From Otatea glauca (taxonomy: Eukaryota; Streptophyta; Magnoliopsida; Poales; Poaceae): 64,000 nt of DNA. Below, one piece after another: positions 43,323-54,448 of the stretch (the first letter of the stretch is position 1; each line of letters opens with the position of its first letter). The stretch is taken from NCBI GenBank assembly GCA_036346275.1, contig JAYEVK010000478.1, positions 1-64,000 on the forward strand. The letters run 5' to 3'. The position numbers and the translations under genes are program-made. The notes under the pieces were generated by a model. The model was not told the DNA's origin and did no database searches. It saw only the letters and a program-made list of their open reading frames with translations.

Positions 43323-45980
43323 ATGTCGGAGAAATTGTATTTCCAAATATTTTACGGAGATGGGGAGATAGCACGAGGCGGATGGGGTGGATCTATCATC
43401 ATTTTCAAGAGTCGACGGGCATATGTGGACCGGCGATAGGATATCTGAGGGTTTGTTGGAGTGGATGTCTCGGATGTTGGTTTGGATGCCCAGATTGTTT
43501 GGTTCTTAGTCGAGCGGTAGTGAGCCGTGCACAAGACCGTTTTACGGAGAGTTGATTCCTATTAACTCGACGCGTCAACATGGAGGAGTTATGTTGGTTT
43601 TGCCGTAGAGCGGGGTTGGCCGCTCATGTTGTTGGTACAGTGCTACCCGGTAGCTCTCTCGGTGTCGCAAGTTTGTGATGTCGGGGTGGACATTACGGGG
43701 GAGGGGACGTCAAATGTAGAAGGATGCGAAGAGGAAGGCGCCGAGGAGCCCGGAGACGAGGAGCACGAGACTGGCGGTGGCGAAGGGACCGGGGGGGTAG
43801 AGGAGACAGCGGTGGAGGCGCGAGGGGTGGCCGACGAGGGAGAGGAGGTGGAGGACATTGTTGACCTGATGGAAGAGGAGGACCGTGCAGATGAGGAAGT
43901 CCCTGATATAGAGCACTCCGACGAGGAGGACAACGCTCCTGAGGTGCCTATCCCTGGTGCGTGGACCAATTACAGTTTCGAAGATCTAACAATGAATGAA
44001 GAGAACATTGATGCATGGGAGTATCGTGAGAACGAGGTGACGGAGGGGGCCATATATAAAGACAAGGAGGCTGTGATGGATGCGGTGAAGTACTGGGCAA
44101 TGTCTCTCCGGCGGCAATTCAGGGTAGTGAAGTCCAGCAAGAAGGACTACGACGTGAAGTGCGTAGTTGATTCGTGCCCATGGCGGGTGCATGCATACCA
44201 GGGGAAGTAGAAGGACTACTGGAAATGCTCTATAGTGATTGAGCATAACTGCGAGTTGGAAGAAGCGGAGCAGGGACACCGCAATCTGTCGTCCACTTGG
44301 GTGGCAAATGTGTTTTATGGTCAGATCGTGGATAATCCCCATCTGCAGCCTCGATCTATTATCACAGCAGTGGAGGAGATGTTTCAGTACAAGATTAGCT
44401 ACGCAAAGGCATGGAGAGCAAAAAGGACAGCTCTGGAAATAAGGTTCGGGACGTACGAGGCTTCGTACGAGAATATTCCCCACTTGCTCAGGGCAATCGC
44501 ACGTAGGAACCCCGGTACATCCGTCGACCTTGCGGAGTTTCCTGCGGGTGGTGTGTGCGCCGGTAAGTGGGTATTGCAGCGTGCATTCTTCGCCCTAGGC
44601 GCATGCATAAATACGTTAAAGACGCCGCCGGTCCTTTGCATGGACGGCACATTCCTCACGGGGAAGTACAAGGGCCAGATTCTAACTGCGATCGCGGTGG
44701 ATGCCAACAACCAGGTTCTACCGATTGCATTGGCATTCGTGGAGGGGGAAAACACGGAGAGTTGGTACTGGTTCCTTGAAAGAGTGAAGCTGCCCGTTGT
44801 TCTTGATAGGTCTGATGTTTGTGTCATCTATGACCGATATGCAGGGCTGCTAAGGGCGATCGTGGATATGCAACAAGGGTCGCCGTCGTGGGAGCAGACA
44901 AAGTGGCGGACACTGAGGAGCGGTGGTGCATGAGTCACATAGGTGCCAATTTTTCCGTCGATTCGCAGAACAAGGAGCTTATGAACATGTTCAAGCGCTG
45001 TGCAAGCAGAACCAACGGAGGAAGTTCGACGCGCTTTGGAGGACGTTGGACGAACTAATGAAGAAGCAATCAATGGATCCCAGAGGTACCGCTAGTTCAT
45101 CAAGGAACCCGATGGTGTACCATGAGCAAGGAGAGGACCCCACAGCCTTGTGTGCGGCCGCAAGCGGACCCCAAACATCCGGCGTAGGCCGGGTACCAGC
45201 ATAAAGAGTTTCACCGATTGGATACGACATGAGCCTTTGGAGAAATGGTCCCTTCCGCATGATGAGGGCGGCTCGCGTTATGGAATCATGACAAAGAACC
45301 TGGCGGAGATTTACAACTTGGTAATGAAAGGCACCAGATGCCTTCCACTGGTGGGTATAGTTGAAGGTGTCTTATTAGGGACACAGAGATATTTCATTGA
45401 GCGATACAAGACCTCCACAACATGCATGTCGGACAATCGACTGTCGTACTCAACTGTTGTGTCTACTTACATGTCCAAGAAAACAAGAAAGGCGCAGACA
45501 CATCGGGTTACACCGGAGAGTGGCGTGGAGCAGAGATACCACGTGCACTGCGGTGATCGAGGTCGCAGGGGTGCCCACCGGGAGAGGACTTCCCATCTGT
45601 GCATACTCCGAGCAGCTGAGTGCGAGTGCTCCTGCCAGAAACCACGCCTGCTGCACTTGCCGTGCTCGCACATCATTGCCGCAGTCGCCGAGACGCATCA
45701 ATCTTGTCGTCCGTTCATCTCCCCGTACTACTACAAGCAGAGCGTTCTCAACACGTGGCATCACGAGGTGTACGGGTACCGAGTGGATGGATCGTTCACA
45801 ACAGCCCCCCCTCCGGACCATCGATGGGTACCGAACATCCGAATGTTGAAGCTGAAGGTCGGGCGTCGAAGGACAAGCGCGATTCGAACGATATGGGCGA
45901 GTCCGAAGCGCGCCGCAACCGCGGATAATGTAATTTTCCATGTTGTTCCCATCTTGTATTTTTCAATGGATCGGTAAGTT
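43323..45980 (+). pseudogene. MULE transposase (mudrA type), copy 2
   Basis: Starts MSEKLYFQIFYGDGEIA at 43323. The N-terminal PB1-like part and the following Asp/Glu-rich region (43660-43970) are in different frames. A MULE N-terminal domain (AVKYWAMSLRRQFRV, SCPWRVHAY) lies at about 44090-44205. TAG at 44208 interrupts it, and the frame resumes from 44211 with the catalytic core: LCMDGTFLTGKYKGQI (first Asp), AFVEGENTESWYWFL and CVIYDRYAGLLRAI. Another shift occurs near 44930 (WCMSHIGANF). The SWIM zinc finger CECSCQKPRLLHLPCSH lies at about 45620-45675, with the tail to about 45980. The catalytic motifs survive, so decay is mild: at least one stop and about three shifts. A mudrA-type enzyme cuts at the TIRs. 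Confidence 0.85.
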
Positions 45981-46299
45981 GTAATGTAAGTTGTAATGTT
46001 CGATGTAATTTTCGATGTTGTTCGAATCATGTAATTTTCAATGTACCAGTAAGTTGTTGTTCGCATCATGTAATTCTCCGATGTACCAGTTAATAGCTAC
46101 GAGGATAATGTAATTCTCGGCGTTGTGTGCCTCGTCGAACATGTCTTTGTCTTTTGTATGTTTGTAACATGAGTTTTTTTTAGCTCTCTGCACTTCGGTT
46201 GTATTGTTAGTTGAGTATGATACAATTCGTTATTTTGCATTTCATTTTATGTGCACATGTAATTACTGACAAATTTGTTGTATTTGCTTTGTAACGAGC

Positions 46300-48774
46300 C
46301 ACGATGGCGCGACCTTGCCTGAGCTGCTGGGCGTGACCGTCGATCGACCACCGGTCTAGGTACTCCGCAGAGGAGAAGCGAGAGCTAGGGACACTCCGAC
46401 CTCGGGTGCCCAACGAGTCGCCGCATTGACTCACGCTGGGTTCCACGGTAAGTCGCCAACGCTTGCACTCTTTACGTACATGTACTTACCGTGAATGCAA
46501 TTCTAACGACGCAATGCACTATATGCAGGTTGCGAGCGGCTGGCTTACTTCCTCTTTGTAGGATGGTGGAGCGGTGGATCGCCCGTTAGCGGGCAAGGAG
46601 GTCCGCGGTTTGGGTACGACCGGTCCCTGCTGGCCGCACTCGTGGACCGGTGGAGACCGGAGACGCACACGTTCCACCTTCCGTGCGGAGAGATGGCTCC
46701 GACGCTGCAGGACGTGTCGTACCTCTTAGGCCTCCCCTGTGCGGGTCCGGCAGTCGTGCCGCACGACGCCTCCGTCACGTGGCACGCCGAGTTATCCGCG
46801 CGTTTCGTCGCGGTGCAGTGGCACCCCCGGGCAGCCCCCTACCGGCCCGTCAGGGAGGGTGAGCGGCACGGACCGACGAAGGCGTGGCTGCTTCAGTTCA
46901 CGGTGAGTACCTCTTTCTTTGAGAATTAAAAGAGAAGCGCTAAGTTGTTGATAATGTTTGTTGCGAACGCTGCAGGCTCAGCTTCTCCACCCGCACGCGG
47001 AGGAGGCGGACGTGGCCCGCCATCTGGAGGCATACCTCCTGTTGTTGTTCGGTTGGGTGATGTTCCCGTCCTCCCACGGGAACACGGTGGACCGTCACCT
47101 GATCGAGTACGCCCAGCACATCGCCGACACCCCGGTAGATGAGGTAACACACTCAGTTCAAATCTGGTCTCGCCGAGCACGTCTAACTCCCCTTGTAAGC
47201 GGATGATGCGGTGGTCGTGGGCCTCGGTGTGCTTGCGGCGACGTCTGAGGTGCATGCGACGCCGTCTCTGGGCAAGCACGACGCGGCGATGTCGGGTTCG
47301 TCCTACTCCTCGATTATGGTCACAGGAGTGCTTCTCCGTCGGCAGGCCTGTTGTTGACACGACACCGTACCCCCAGGACCTTTACGGAGACGACCCGGTG
47401 GACTGGCCCACCATGGGCCACTACTGGGTTCGACGACAGGTATGCTACCTCGTATCTTTTTCCCCACTAACACACTTGAATAACCTCCGTCATTTCTTAT
47501 TTCCTCGCAGCAGACATTCACGCACTGACAGGTGAGGAGGTCCTACCTCGAGTTCGTTCGAGAGTTCGACCGCCTCCACGATGAGGACGTGCGATGGACG
47601 CCATACAGCGCGTACGACGTCCACGCCCGAGCACCTCACGGGGTCTCCGTGCTTTGCACGCGAGATGAGGCCTTCTGGCTCACCCGTAAGGTCCTCGTCT
47701 TTGACCTGTGTGTCGAGGAGTACTCCCCACACCGAGTGCTACGGCAGTTCGGCCTATTCCAGTCCTTTCTCTTGCCGCCTCGTCACGTTGTCGCACGTGG
47801 CGCTCATAGGTACTTACCCTGATCCTACTACTCCGCATCTTTGCAAAATGAATGTGGTGTGTACTTCCTGTTCTTGCATTGCAGATGACCGGATGGGTCT
47901 TTGCGATGAGGCACTCGATTCGCGCCGTATGCGACCATGGCGGGGCGGATGGGACGCCGCACTCGACGAGAGAGTCACCGAGATCCGGCCGTACGACCCT
48001 GACATGTACGATGAGTACATGGAGTGGTTCGCCCCACGCACTCGCCTCAGGGTGGGGTACACACCAGCACCGTATGTCGCACGGCAGGCATCGGTGACGG
48101 ACACGTACCCTTCACAGATAACAATCTGACGTTACATGCAGATAACAACCCTCGGTAAGTGTCGAATCGAAGCTACATGGTCACATCTTTCTCATGTAAA
48201 TTACGTAATAACAATCTGACGTTACATGCAGGTACATCTCGTCGGGGAGGTTGAGGCGGAGGCTATCTCCATGTTGACGCGCCTTCGGGCGGGCATACAG
48301 GTGACCACCGCCGAGGCCGAGTCAGCTTGGGATCGGGTCCTCGATAGGATGAGGCGATTGGGTCGCTTGGCCACCTGTCGAGGCCGCAGAGACGTCGACG
48401 GACGCAGCACACCACGTCCCCGCGGCCCAGCACCTCGCCCTACCCCGCTGGTGCCTCGTTACGCTCCCACGCAGTTGCAGTGGGGACAATGGGCTGAGGA
48501 GGCTCCTTCCTCGTCTCGCCCTACCCCGCCGGTTCCTCGTTACGCTCCCACGCAGCAGCAGTGGGGACAGTGGGCTGCGGAGGCACCCTCGTCGTCTCGC
48601 ACCCCAGCAGGACTACAGGGTGGTTTCGACGACCCTGCGGACGTCGAGTTCGACCTGGAGGAGTACCTTTCGACCGACTACCTCGCCCCCTCTCAGCTCT
48701 CGGGAGCGCCGCCACAGGACACGCCCCGTCGCCGCCCACGATACTCTCACTTACGCCGCACGCAGGCGGCCTAG
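46300..48774 (+). pseudogene. Plant mobile domain protein, MULE-borne copy 2
   Basis: PMD protein gene downstream of the transposase. The leader part (about 46310-46450) reads LRPRVPNESPH then TGA. The domain exon has ALVDRWRPETHTFHLP and GEMAPTLQDVSYLLGLPC (46642-46905) up to a GTGAGT donor. Later exons carry LLLLFGWVMFPSSHGN (about 46977-47142), RVLRQFGLFQSF (47532-47810) and PYDPDMYDEYMEWFAPRTR (47885-48125). The last exon (about 48232-48774) ends SHLRRTQAA and has two near-identical proline-rich units with YAPTQ and QWGQWA. Domain order equals copy 1 at 2902-4780. The first part of the domain is shortened and frames shift between exons, so function is doubtful. The PMD role is not established biochemically; some host relatives affect silencing and genome stability. 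Confidence 0.8.
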
Positions 48775-49004
48775 GAGGGATGTCCGTCCGCCGTCGCCAC
48801 TCACCTACCCCACGGGCCAGATCAGGAAGCGTGGCCGTGATTGACTTGTTGTACGGACGTATTTTTGTAATGCCTTTATATTCAGCAGCATATTGTATAA
48901 CTGTCCGAGTTAGTAACATGACAGCCTTATCACTTTAAATTGTGCAAATCCATGTATGCATTGCTTGCCTATACCACACGACGTGACAACACACCAACGC
49001 CCTG

Positions 49005-49095
49005 GTGCACCTATCGCCTCTAGTCGGGGCGATCACCCTAATATGGGGCGATCGCTCCATACCCTGGCGATATCTGCCCTTTATAACATTCGTTC
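49005..49095 (+). promoter_or_regulatory. Internal TIR-like promoter before the GRF gene
   Basis: Contains CCTATCGCC, GGGGCGATCGCTCC and GGCGATATC in the same arrangement as the inner half of the left TIR (42290-42330), then TTTATAAC as a TATA-like box. It looks like an internal copy of the element terminus placed upstream of the third gene. Confidence 0.55.
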
Positions 49096-49169
49096 TCACA
49101 AGCGGTCTCGCAAAGAATAGAAGAAGAAAGAATAGAGGAGGGAGGAAAAAAATTCGGGATCAATCGAAA

Positions 49170-49783
49170 ATGCCGAAGTGCAAGTGCAAAGGGAAAGGGA
49201 AGGCAAAGGAAGAAGCAAGTGCATGCCCGCGCAATTTAGCGTACCAAGATCTCCTCCTACCTCGTGGAGCTGTAGCACCCATGTGTATGTGCGGAGATCT
49301 TTGCAGGCTTGTCCGCTCTTGGGAAATTTCAACTTGGAAGAGGAGGTATTGGAAGTGCCGCAACTACGCCTTCGATCCATTGGAGAAGAACTCGAAGGAT
49401 CGCCGCATGGTAACAATCGTCACGGTTACATAATATTTGTGAATGAAACTTTGCTAATTTACGTTTCATGCAGTCACCTCCGCCTTGTGTGAATTTGAGC
49501 GATGGTTTGATACGGAGATCAACCCGAGGACCAACGGCTTCTTGACCAAGCCAACCGCAGGACGAGTTCTCACGGCGGCTTCAAGAACAACGCGATGTCG
49601 CACGCGAGGAGGCATGTAGGAAGGAAGCGGAGGAGAAGGAGGCCGAGAGAGAGGAACGAGAGAGCGCTTGCTTGCGAGAAGCCTCACGGAGGCATGGGCG
49701 AATGGGAAGTGGCCTCAAGCACTCGATAGATGTCCGTGTTAACTTTGGTTTTCCTTGTTCGTGGTACTCCTTTCAGTTTTAAG
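49170..49783 (+). pseudogene. GRF-type zinc-finger protein, third MULE gene
   Basis: Exon 1 (49170-49409) starts MPKCKCKGKGKAKEE and contains MCMCGDLCRLVRSW followed by RRYWKCRNYAFDP, a pattern like the GRF zinc finger (C-x-C...C) of small plant proteins often found in MULEs and other DNA transposons. An intron (GTAACA at 49410 to ATGCAG at 49473) leads to exon 2, where CEFERWFDTEIN appears one frame away from the spliced frame, pointing to a one-base deletion. A charged coiled-coil segment (EEACRKEAEEKEAEREERES) follows in yet another frame. GRF fingers are implicated in nucleic-acid binding; the role in this element is unknown. Confidence 0.6.
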
Positions 49784-50337
49784 TCGTAATAAAGAGTGCG
49801 GCCTACCCTTCAAGTGTATGCTCACTGTCCGGAGGGCTCGTATATGTCCTACTGCTCCAGTTGTCCCAAATGATGTTATTTTTGTCCATCAAGATAGGTT
49901 ATAGCATTTTAAGTTCATCAGATTTGATTTCATCGAGTTTGACCCTCGTTTGCGAAAGATACGGCCATTTTGATGTTTTACCGATTGAACGTTCGGACAA
50001 CAATAAAATAGTGCAGCCTAAAGTGATATCTAAATATTTTTACATAATTGTAACCTATGCAAGCCCAAGAATGCAACAAAACTGGTTCTATCAAGTTTTG
50101 AGGTCCTTTAGACATTATTCTAACTACTTGAACAATGAATGCTATAAAGGGTTTAAACTAGCCTTCTTTGATTCAAAATTATTTTTCTGCAAACAACACA
50201 TAGATTTTTATTTTACAATCTAATTCATCATTCCAAAATTTAAATTTAGAAACAAGTTTCATTTCATTTGGACACTCCTAGCAAAAGTTATGGGGTTCAT
50301 ATTAAAAAGTGATATAGTAATTACAAAAAATACTAAA
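49784..50337. other. Non-coding MULE interior between the GRF gene and right TIR
   Basis: AT-rich. An open frame at 49861-50223 has no recognisable domain and skewed AT-rich composition; not called. Confidence 0.4.
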
Positions 50338-50552
50338 AAAATTTTCTTGCAACCCCTGTCGCCTGCCTAAGGCGATGGGGCTCCACCTGCTACCGTTAAT
50401 ATTTGTCGCCAACGGCCGTTTGGAGGGGAGCTATCGCCCGTGTATGCGATCGCCCCATACACGGGCGATCGGAGGGCAAATCTGCAATTTTTTCATCCGG
50501 ACGTATTGTTCTGAAAAAAAGAATAAAAATAAATATTAAAGAAAAAAAATTC
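50338..50552 (-). repeat. Right terminal inverted repeat of the MULE
   Basis: Inverted match of the left TIR, ending AAAAAAAATTC at 50552 next to the 10-bp duplication. Contains the GCGATCGC-centred palindrome (50429-50470) with a two-base gap on one arm. Confidence 0.85.
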
Positions 50553-50649
50553 CTGGAATGAACTAAATAACAGTCACATTTTTGTAGCCATTGTATCAAG
50601 ATCCAATAGCCGTCATCATCTCTCTCACCTATAATATCGATCAAGCTTA

Positions 50650-50935
50650 GTTCCTCTTTAGCAGAGTTTTAGATCCTAACTTCACCTTGATCTGAATCTT
50701 GTAGGCTAAAATAAAGTAAATCAACTTTATATTTTTAGTCTAAAATATAAACAAGATGATCCACCTAAACATTCTCAATGTACCAACGACTCTAGCTCCA
50801 TAAATTTCTAGAACTACGAATACACTGTTTCATCAACTTTACGGATTTTGATCTTCATAAATTTCCAGAACTACGAATACACTGTTCTATCAACTCTACG
50901 GATTTTGATAGAGTTGAAGCTGTGCTAAACAACCC
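50650..50935. mobile_element. MITE candidate with internal 55-bp duplication
   Basis: TTTAGCAGAGTTTTAGATCC at the left and AGAGTTGAAGCTGTGCTAAA at the right are partly complementary ends. Inside, a ~55-bp unit (CATAAATTTCYAGAACTACG ... TACGGATTTTGAT) is repeated in tandem at 50800-50910. No certain target duplication. Confidence 0.45.
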
Positions 50936-50985
50936 ATTTATCTAGCCATCTAAAATTTGCCGCTGTTCCCGCCGCAATTGATTAT

Positions 50986-51297
50986 TTGTTACCGGACCCG
51001 TCTGATTATATAGAATTCTCCTCTGTAGACGATTTTGCTCCTCTCCCTCCATCTTCAACTCCTCTCAATCTTTCTGCCCAAGCGACCCTCCTGTACCTTA
51101 CATCTTGGCCTTCGGCAGCGCCACTAGCCCACTACACGGCTGCTCTCCACCTACCCATGGACGGCCTCGTCATTGGTTCCAACGACCGACCACCTTGCCG
51201 CTGGCATATGATCAATTACAGCAGGAATAGTGGCAAAATCCTAGATGGCCAAACTAAGCAGTGCCGTTTGATCTATTTTCCTCGCCTTAAATTCTAA
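50986..51297 (+). other. Unassigned open frame
   Basis: 103 codons (MLPDPSDYIEFSSVDDFAPL at the start), Pro/Ser-rich in the first half. No domain, signal or intron context supports a gene; it could be an exon remnant. Confidence 0.2.
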
Positions 51298-51566
51298 CTT
51301 AATGGTTTGAATTCAAAGAGAAAATGGTAGAGGTGACATTCTGGGTTATGTTGTGCCAGTGTGTCATAAGTTGGTATTAGAGTATCAACTTTTGTTGTAC
51401 AGGGGTATAGACATATGGCGCATTGCGTGTGTGGACGTGTATCAAGGGGTGGTTCTGAACATTTGTCGTGTATACGATGTGTTACTGAGGGCATCCGCCC
51501 TTAATTAGGGTGAATGTAATATTTCGTCCCGTTAGTGTAAAGGCCTATGTGGCCCATGTTCAGTGA

Positions 51567-52093
51567 TGTTGGGATTAGTCCAACATTACTTATCTAAAGT
51601 GAGTTTTAGTAGCATATAATATTTGTTAGGTCTAAACGTATCATATTCGGATTAACCCTTTTACACTAAGGAATGATGAAAGTGTAACTGAAGTGCTATG
51701 CATTCGAGAGTCAGACCCATTATGGGGCGTCTATATAAAGGGAGAGGTGGTGATTTTAGGGTTAAGAGACATAATAGGAATTTGGAATTCCCGAAACCCT
51801 AGACACCATACCTCATTCGTCCAAAACCGCACAGCCAACGCTAGCACTTCGGTGCGTGGTGTCCCTGCCCCTTACGTGTGGATACCTTAGAGGTGTTGCT
51901 ACGAACCTTCAACACTAGAACGATCCACAACCTGTGAAGTGACAAGGATGATCCGCAACCTGTGACAGTCACGAGGAGCTATTGAAAGAGGCACAAAGCT
52001 AGTAAGACTACAACTGCACTATCGTACTATATCGACTCTACTTCCACTACGGGTCTGCACATCTAGTGGTAATTTCACTATCTATAACTTGCA
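51567..52093 (+). mobile_element. Solo LTR of an LTR retrotransposon
   Basis: 527 bp, starts TGTTGGGATTAG and ends ATAACTTGCA (TG...CA), flanked by GTGA on both sides (51563-51566 and 52094-52097). A TATATAAAGGG promoter box lies at about 51733. No primer-binding site, polypurine tract or coding region adjoins it, as expected after LTR-LTR recombination. The length and the TGTTGGGATT start suggest a Copia-type LTR; superfamily is an inference. Confidence 0.65.
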
Positions 52094-52267
52094 GTGATCC
52101 CTTGGTTACGCAGTAAAAAATTTATAAATTATGCTAGAGTAGCCTACCTATTCCCCCTTAGGATCGCCGCCAACCGACCCCAAAAATCTATAGTGGGGTC
52201 CTAGTGAATCCGAACCCTAACCCTGTCGCTACGAGAAAGGAGGAAGATGACACCCTATAGCACAAAT
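52094..52267. other. Spacer between the solo LTR and the CACTA terminus
   Basis: No feature supported. Confidence 0.3.
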
Positions 52268-53191
52268 CACTACTACAGAAACGGTTTCTAAACCATCCGT
52301 GAGAAACCTATCGCAGATGGTTCTTGATAAAAACCATATGTGATAGCATATTATTACAGACGGTTTTTATCAAGAACCGTCTATGATAGCCTATAATCAC
52401 ATCAATGAAATTATTTACCGGCATACCATTTAGGACTGTAACTGATGCAATTTGATCAAAATTGGTACATAAGAAGCAGAATCAGGCAAATAACAACCTT
52501 ACAAAACATGATTTTCTAGCTAAATATCCCATCGAAAATAATGTGACACCCTCACATTATCTAGTTCCTTTGCACCCTTTCCTTGCAGCAAGCAGTCTAA
52601 AGTAATGGAGGTACCACCTCCTAAATGTTCTACTATTATATACAAATCACATAGAAGGAATTGTAAAAAAAAAGAGATCAAATCAGGGGGCTAAACATTG
52701 TATTGGAAGAAAGACCCTCACCTTAAATCATAGAAAAATCATCCATAACATTATATATAAATATATGAGATGGTGAAGATATAGATGCACGATGACACAC
52801 ATCAGAATCCTATGACATCAGTTTGTAATCAATCAATGTCACAAGCTACAGTCCAAATGATGAAATCAAATGGCAACATTAGTAACCCAGTAGGCAATTA
52901 CATAATATTGAATAAAATCTTATCTGCATTACATTGAGGATGATCACACATAATCAGATCATGGAAGAAGTTTGGAATTGGACAACTCTTACCTCTATTC
53001 TAGTGTTTGACTGTACATTTAGCAAATAGCCAGTGTGTGTTGGGACACCTGATTCATCGCAAACAGCACGGCTAGAACAATCTGATTAATGACATGAGCA
53101 TAATAGCTACAATGCATAAAGTTTGCAAGTGGTTGCAACTCGTAGGAAATGCAACTCACCTACGGCATCAATGAAAACCTACATCAGTATT
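52268..53191. mobile_element. CACTA (En/Spm) element, one terminus
   Basis: CACTACTACAGAAACGG at 52268 is a canonical CACTA terminal repeat. Subterminal inverted motifs follow (ACGGTTTTTATCAAGAACC around 52360-52378 and its opposite-orientation version near 52315-52335). The rest to 53191 is AT-rich and non-coding. The other terminus is not in the window. The element appears interrupted by the Gypsy LTR at 53192. Confidence 0.65.
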
Positions 53192-54185
53192 TGTCGACGA
53201 TCGGGACCGTCGACCGCAGAAGAAGGGGGGAAGGATCGTGCAAAGGGGCGAGGCCCAGAGTTGCGTTCGTCCGGGAAGAAGAACGAGTAAACAAGGGACA
53301 CGAAGTCTATACTGGTTCGAGCCCCCTAGGTCGGGTAATAGCTCTACTCCAGTCTTGCCCGCAGGCGAAAGAGAACTAAAGGCTCCACTAGGGAGGGGTA
53401 CAAGGGGAGCTCGTCCTCGGGATCGCCCGGGAACGGTGATCCAGGAGAGCTCGATGAACAGGGGGTGTACAAGTCTTACTGCCGGCTCCTCTAGCCCTCT
53501 TCTCCTCTCCCCAAAAGGGAGAGCCCTGCCCCCCTTTATACAGCCGGTAGGGGCAGGTTACATGGAGAATTGGGAGAGGGAAGGGTGGAGACTGTCCTAG
53601 GAACCCCAGTCCTCCGTCTTGATGACTGGTCACCATCCTGTTTCGCCCACGCCGGGTTGGTAGACTCACCGAGCAGAGTAGTCTGCCGTTTTCTTGGGAA
53701 ACATCGTACCTGCCCTCTGTGGACCTGCGGATCTTGACGTTGCAATGCGTGGTCTGGCTCGCCTCGGGAGAGCGTACCCTCATCTGCGCGTGGATGGGAC
53801 GATGGGACCGGAGCTCGACTTTGGCAACCTTCGACCTTTGCCTAGGAAGGGCGACCTACTCCGCGTGGTCACTTCAAACGGTCGTGGTTACAGGCACGTG
53901 GCTAGTGGTCGTTGAGGCCCGATACTGCCTTTGGTGGGGATCTCCTCGGTGGTGGAGGTCGGGAGTCCTACCCGCGAGGAGGTCTGACGCCCTACTTGGT
54001 CGGGACGAGCTCGGAGCGATTGTTAGGTCGGGGGATGAGTGTCCTTCGTGGCCTCGCGGGGCCTTTGGTCGGAGGCGGGCTTGGAGCAGTCCGTTCATTA
54101 CTTCGGGCCGCTGAGGTCAGGGGAGGACCGCATAAGGCCCCCCCGGGGGGGTACGGGCATGTGTCAGGATGTTCGATCCCCGACA
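53192..54185 (-). mobile_element. Gypsy (Tat-lineage-like) LTR 1
   Basis: 994 bp with ends TGTCGACGATCGG and ATCCCCGACA, i.e. TG...CA with a short TGTCG/CGACA inverted repeat. On the minus strand a TATAAAGGGGGGC promoter box lies at about 53530-53541, so the element is transcribed leftward. Next to its right end, CCAGCCTCCGAGGCTC reads as a G/A-rich tract on the minus strand, consistent with the polypurine tract of a 3' LTR. Confidence 0.7.
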
Positions 54186-54448
54186 ACCAGCCTCCGAGGC
54201 TCAAGAAGCGATCTAAGACTCTGGGCGCTCTTGAGTCTGAAGTCTTTCGAGGAGGGATCGCTCCTCCACCCGGGTTCGGGGTTTTATTTTGGCGAGACCG
54301 TTTCTTGGCGACACTTGAACTCAAGCACCTTGCTTCTGAGTGGGCTCAGGGAGCCCGGGGGTCCCGCGGACGGGGAAGTTGGAGGGACGGTTCGGCGGGT
54401 GCGTGGAAAGGCGCCCATGCAGGGGTTTCGAAGGGCCTTGGCGCCTCG
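54186..54448 (-). mobile_element. Internal fragment of the Gypsy element owning LTR 1
   Basis: 263 bp of GC-rich sequence between the two LTRs; no coding region. It is what remains in view of the first element's 3' internal region before the second LTR begins. Confidence 0.45.

Larger units (their letters stand above)
42117..50552 (+). mobile_element. 8.4-kb Mutator-like element with three gene modules
   Basis: Flanked by an exact 10-bp duplication CTGGAATGAA (42107-42116 and 50553-50562). Terminal inverted repeats of roughly 215 bp begin GAATTTTTTTT on both sides. Both contain the same ordered blocks: an AT-rich end, CAGAAC...CGTCCGGATG, AAAAAATTGCAGA, a GCGATCGC palindrome, and a CGGCCGTT block. 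Inside, all on the plus strand, are a transposase, a plant-mobile-domain gene and a GRF-type zinc-finger gene. All three now contain breaks, yet the ends are nearly complete. That fits a family mobilised until fairly recently, possibly in trans. A deletion derivative lies at 17440-19144. Confidence 0.92.

Noticed and set aside
49861..50223. 120-codon ORF inside the MULE
   Set aside because: AT-rich, no domain, no counterpart in the other MULE copies.
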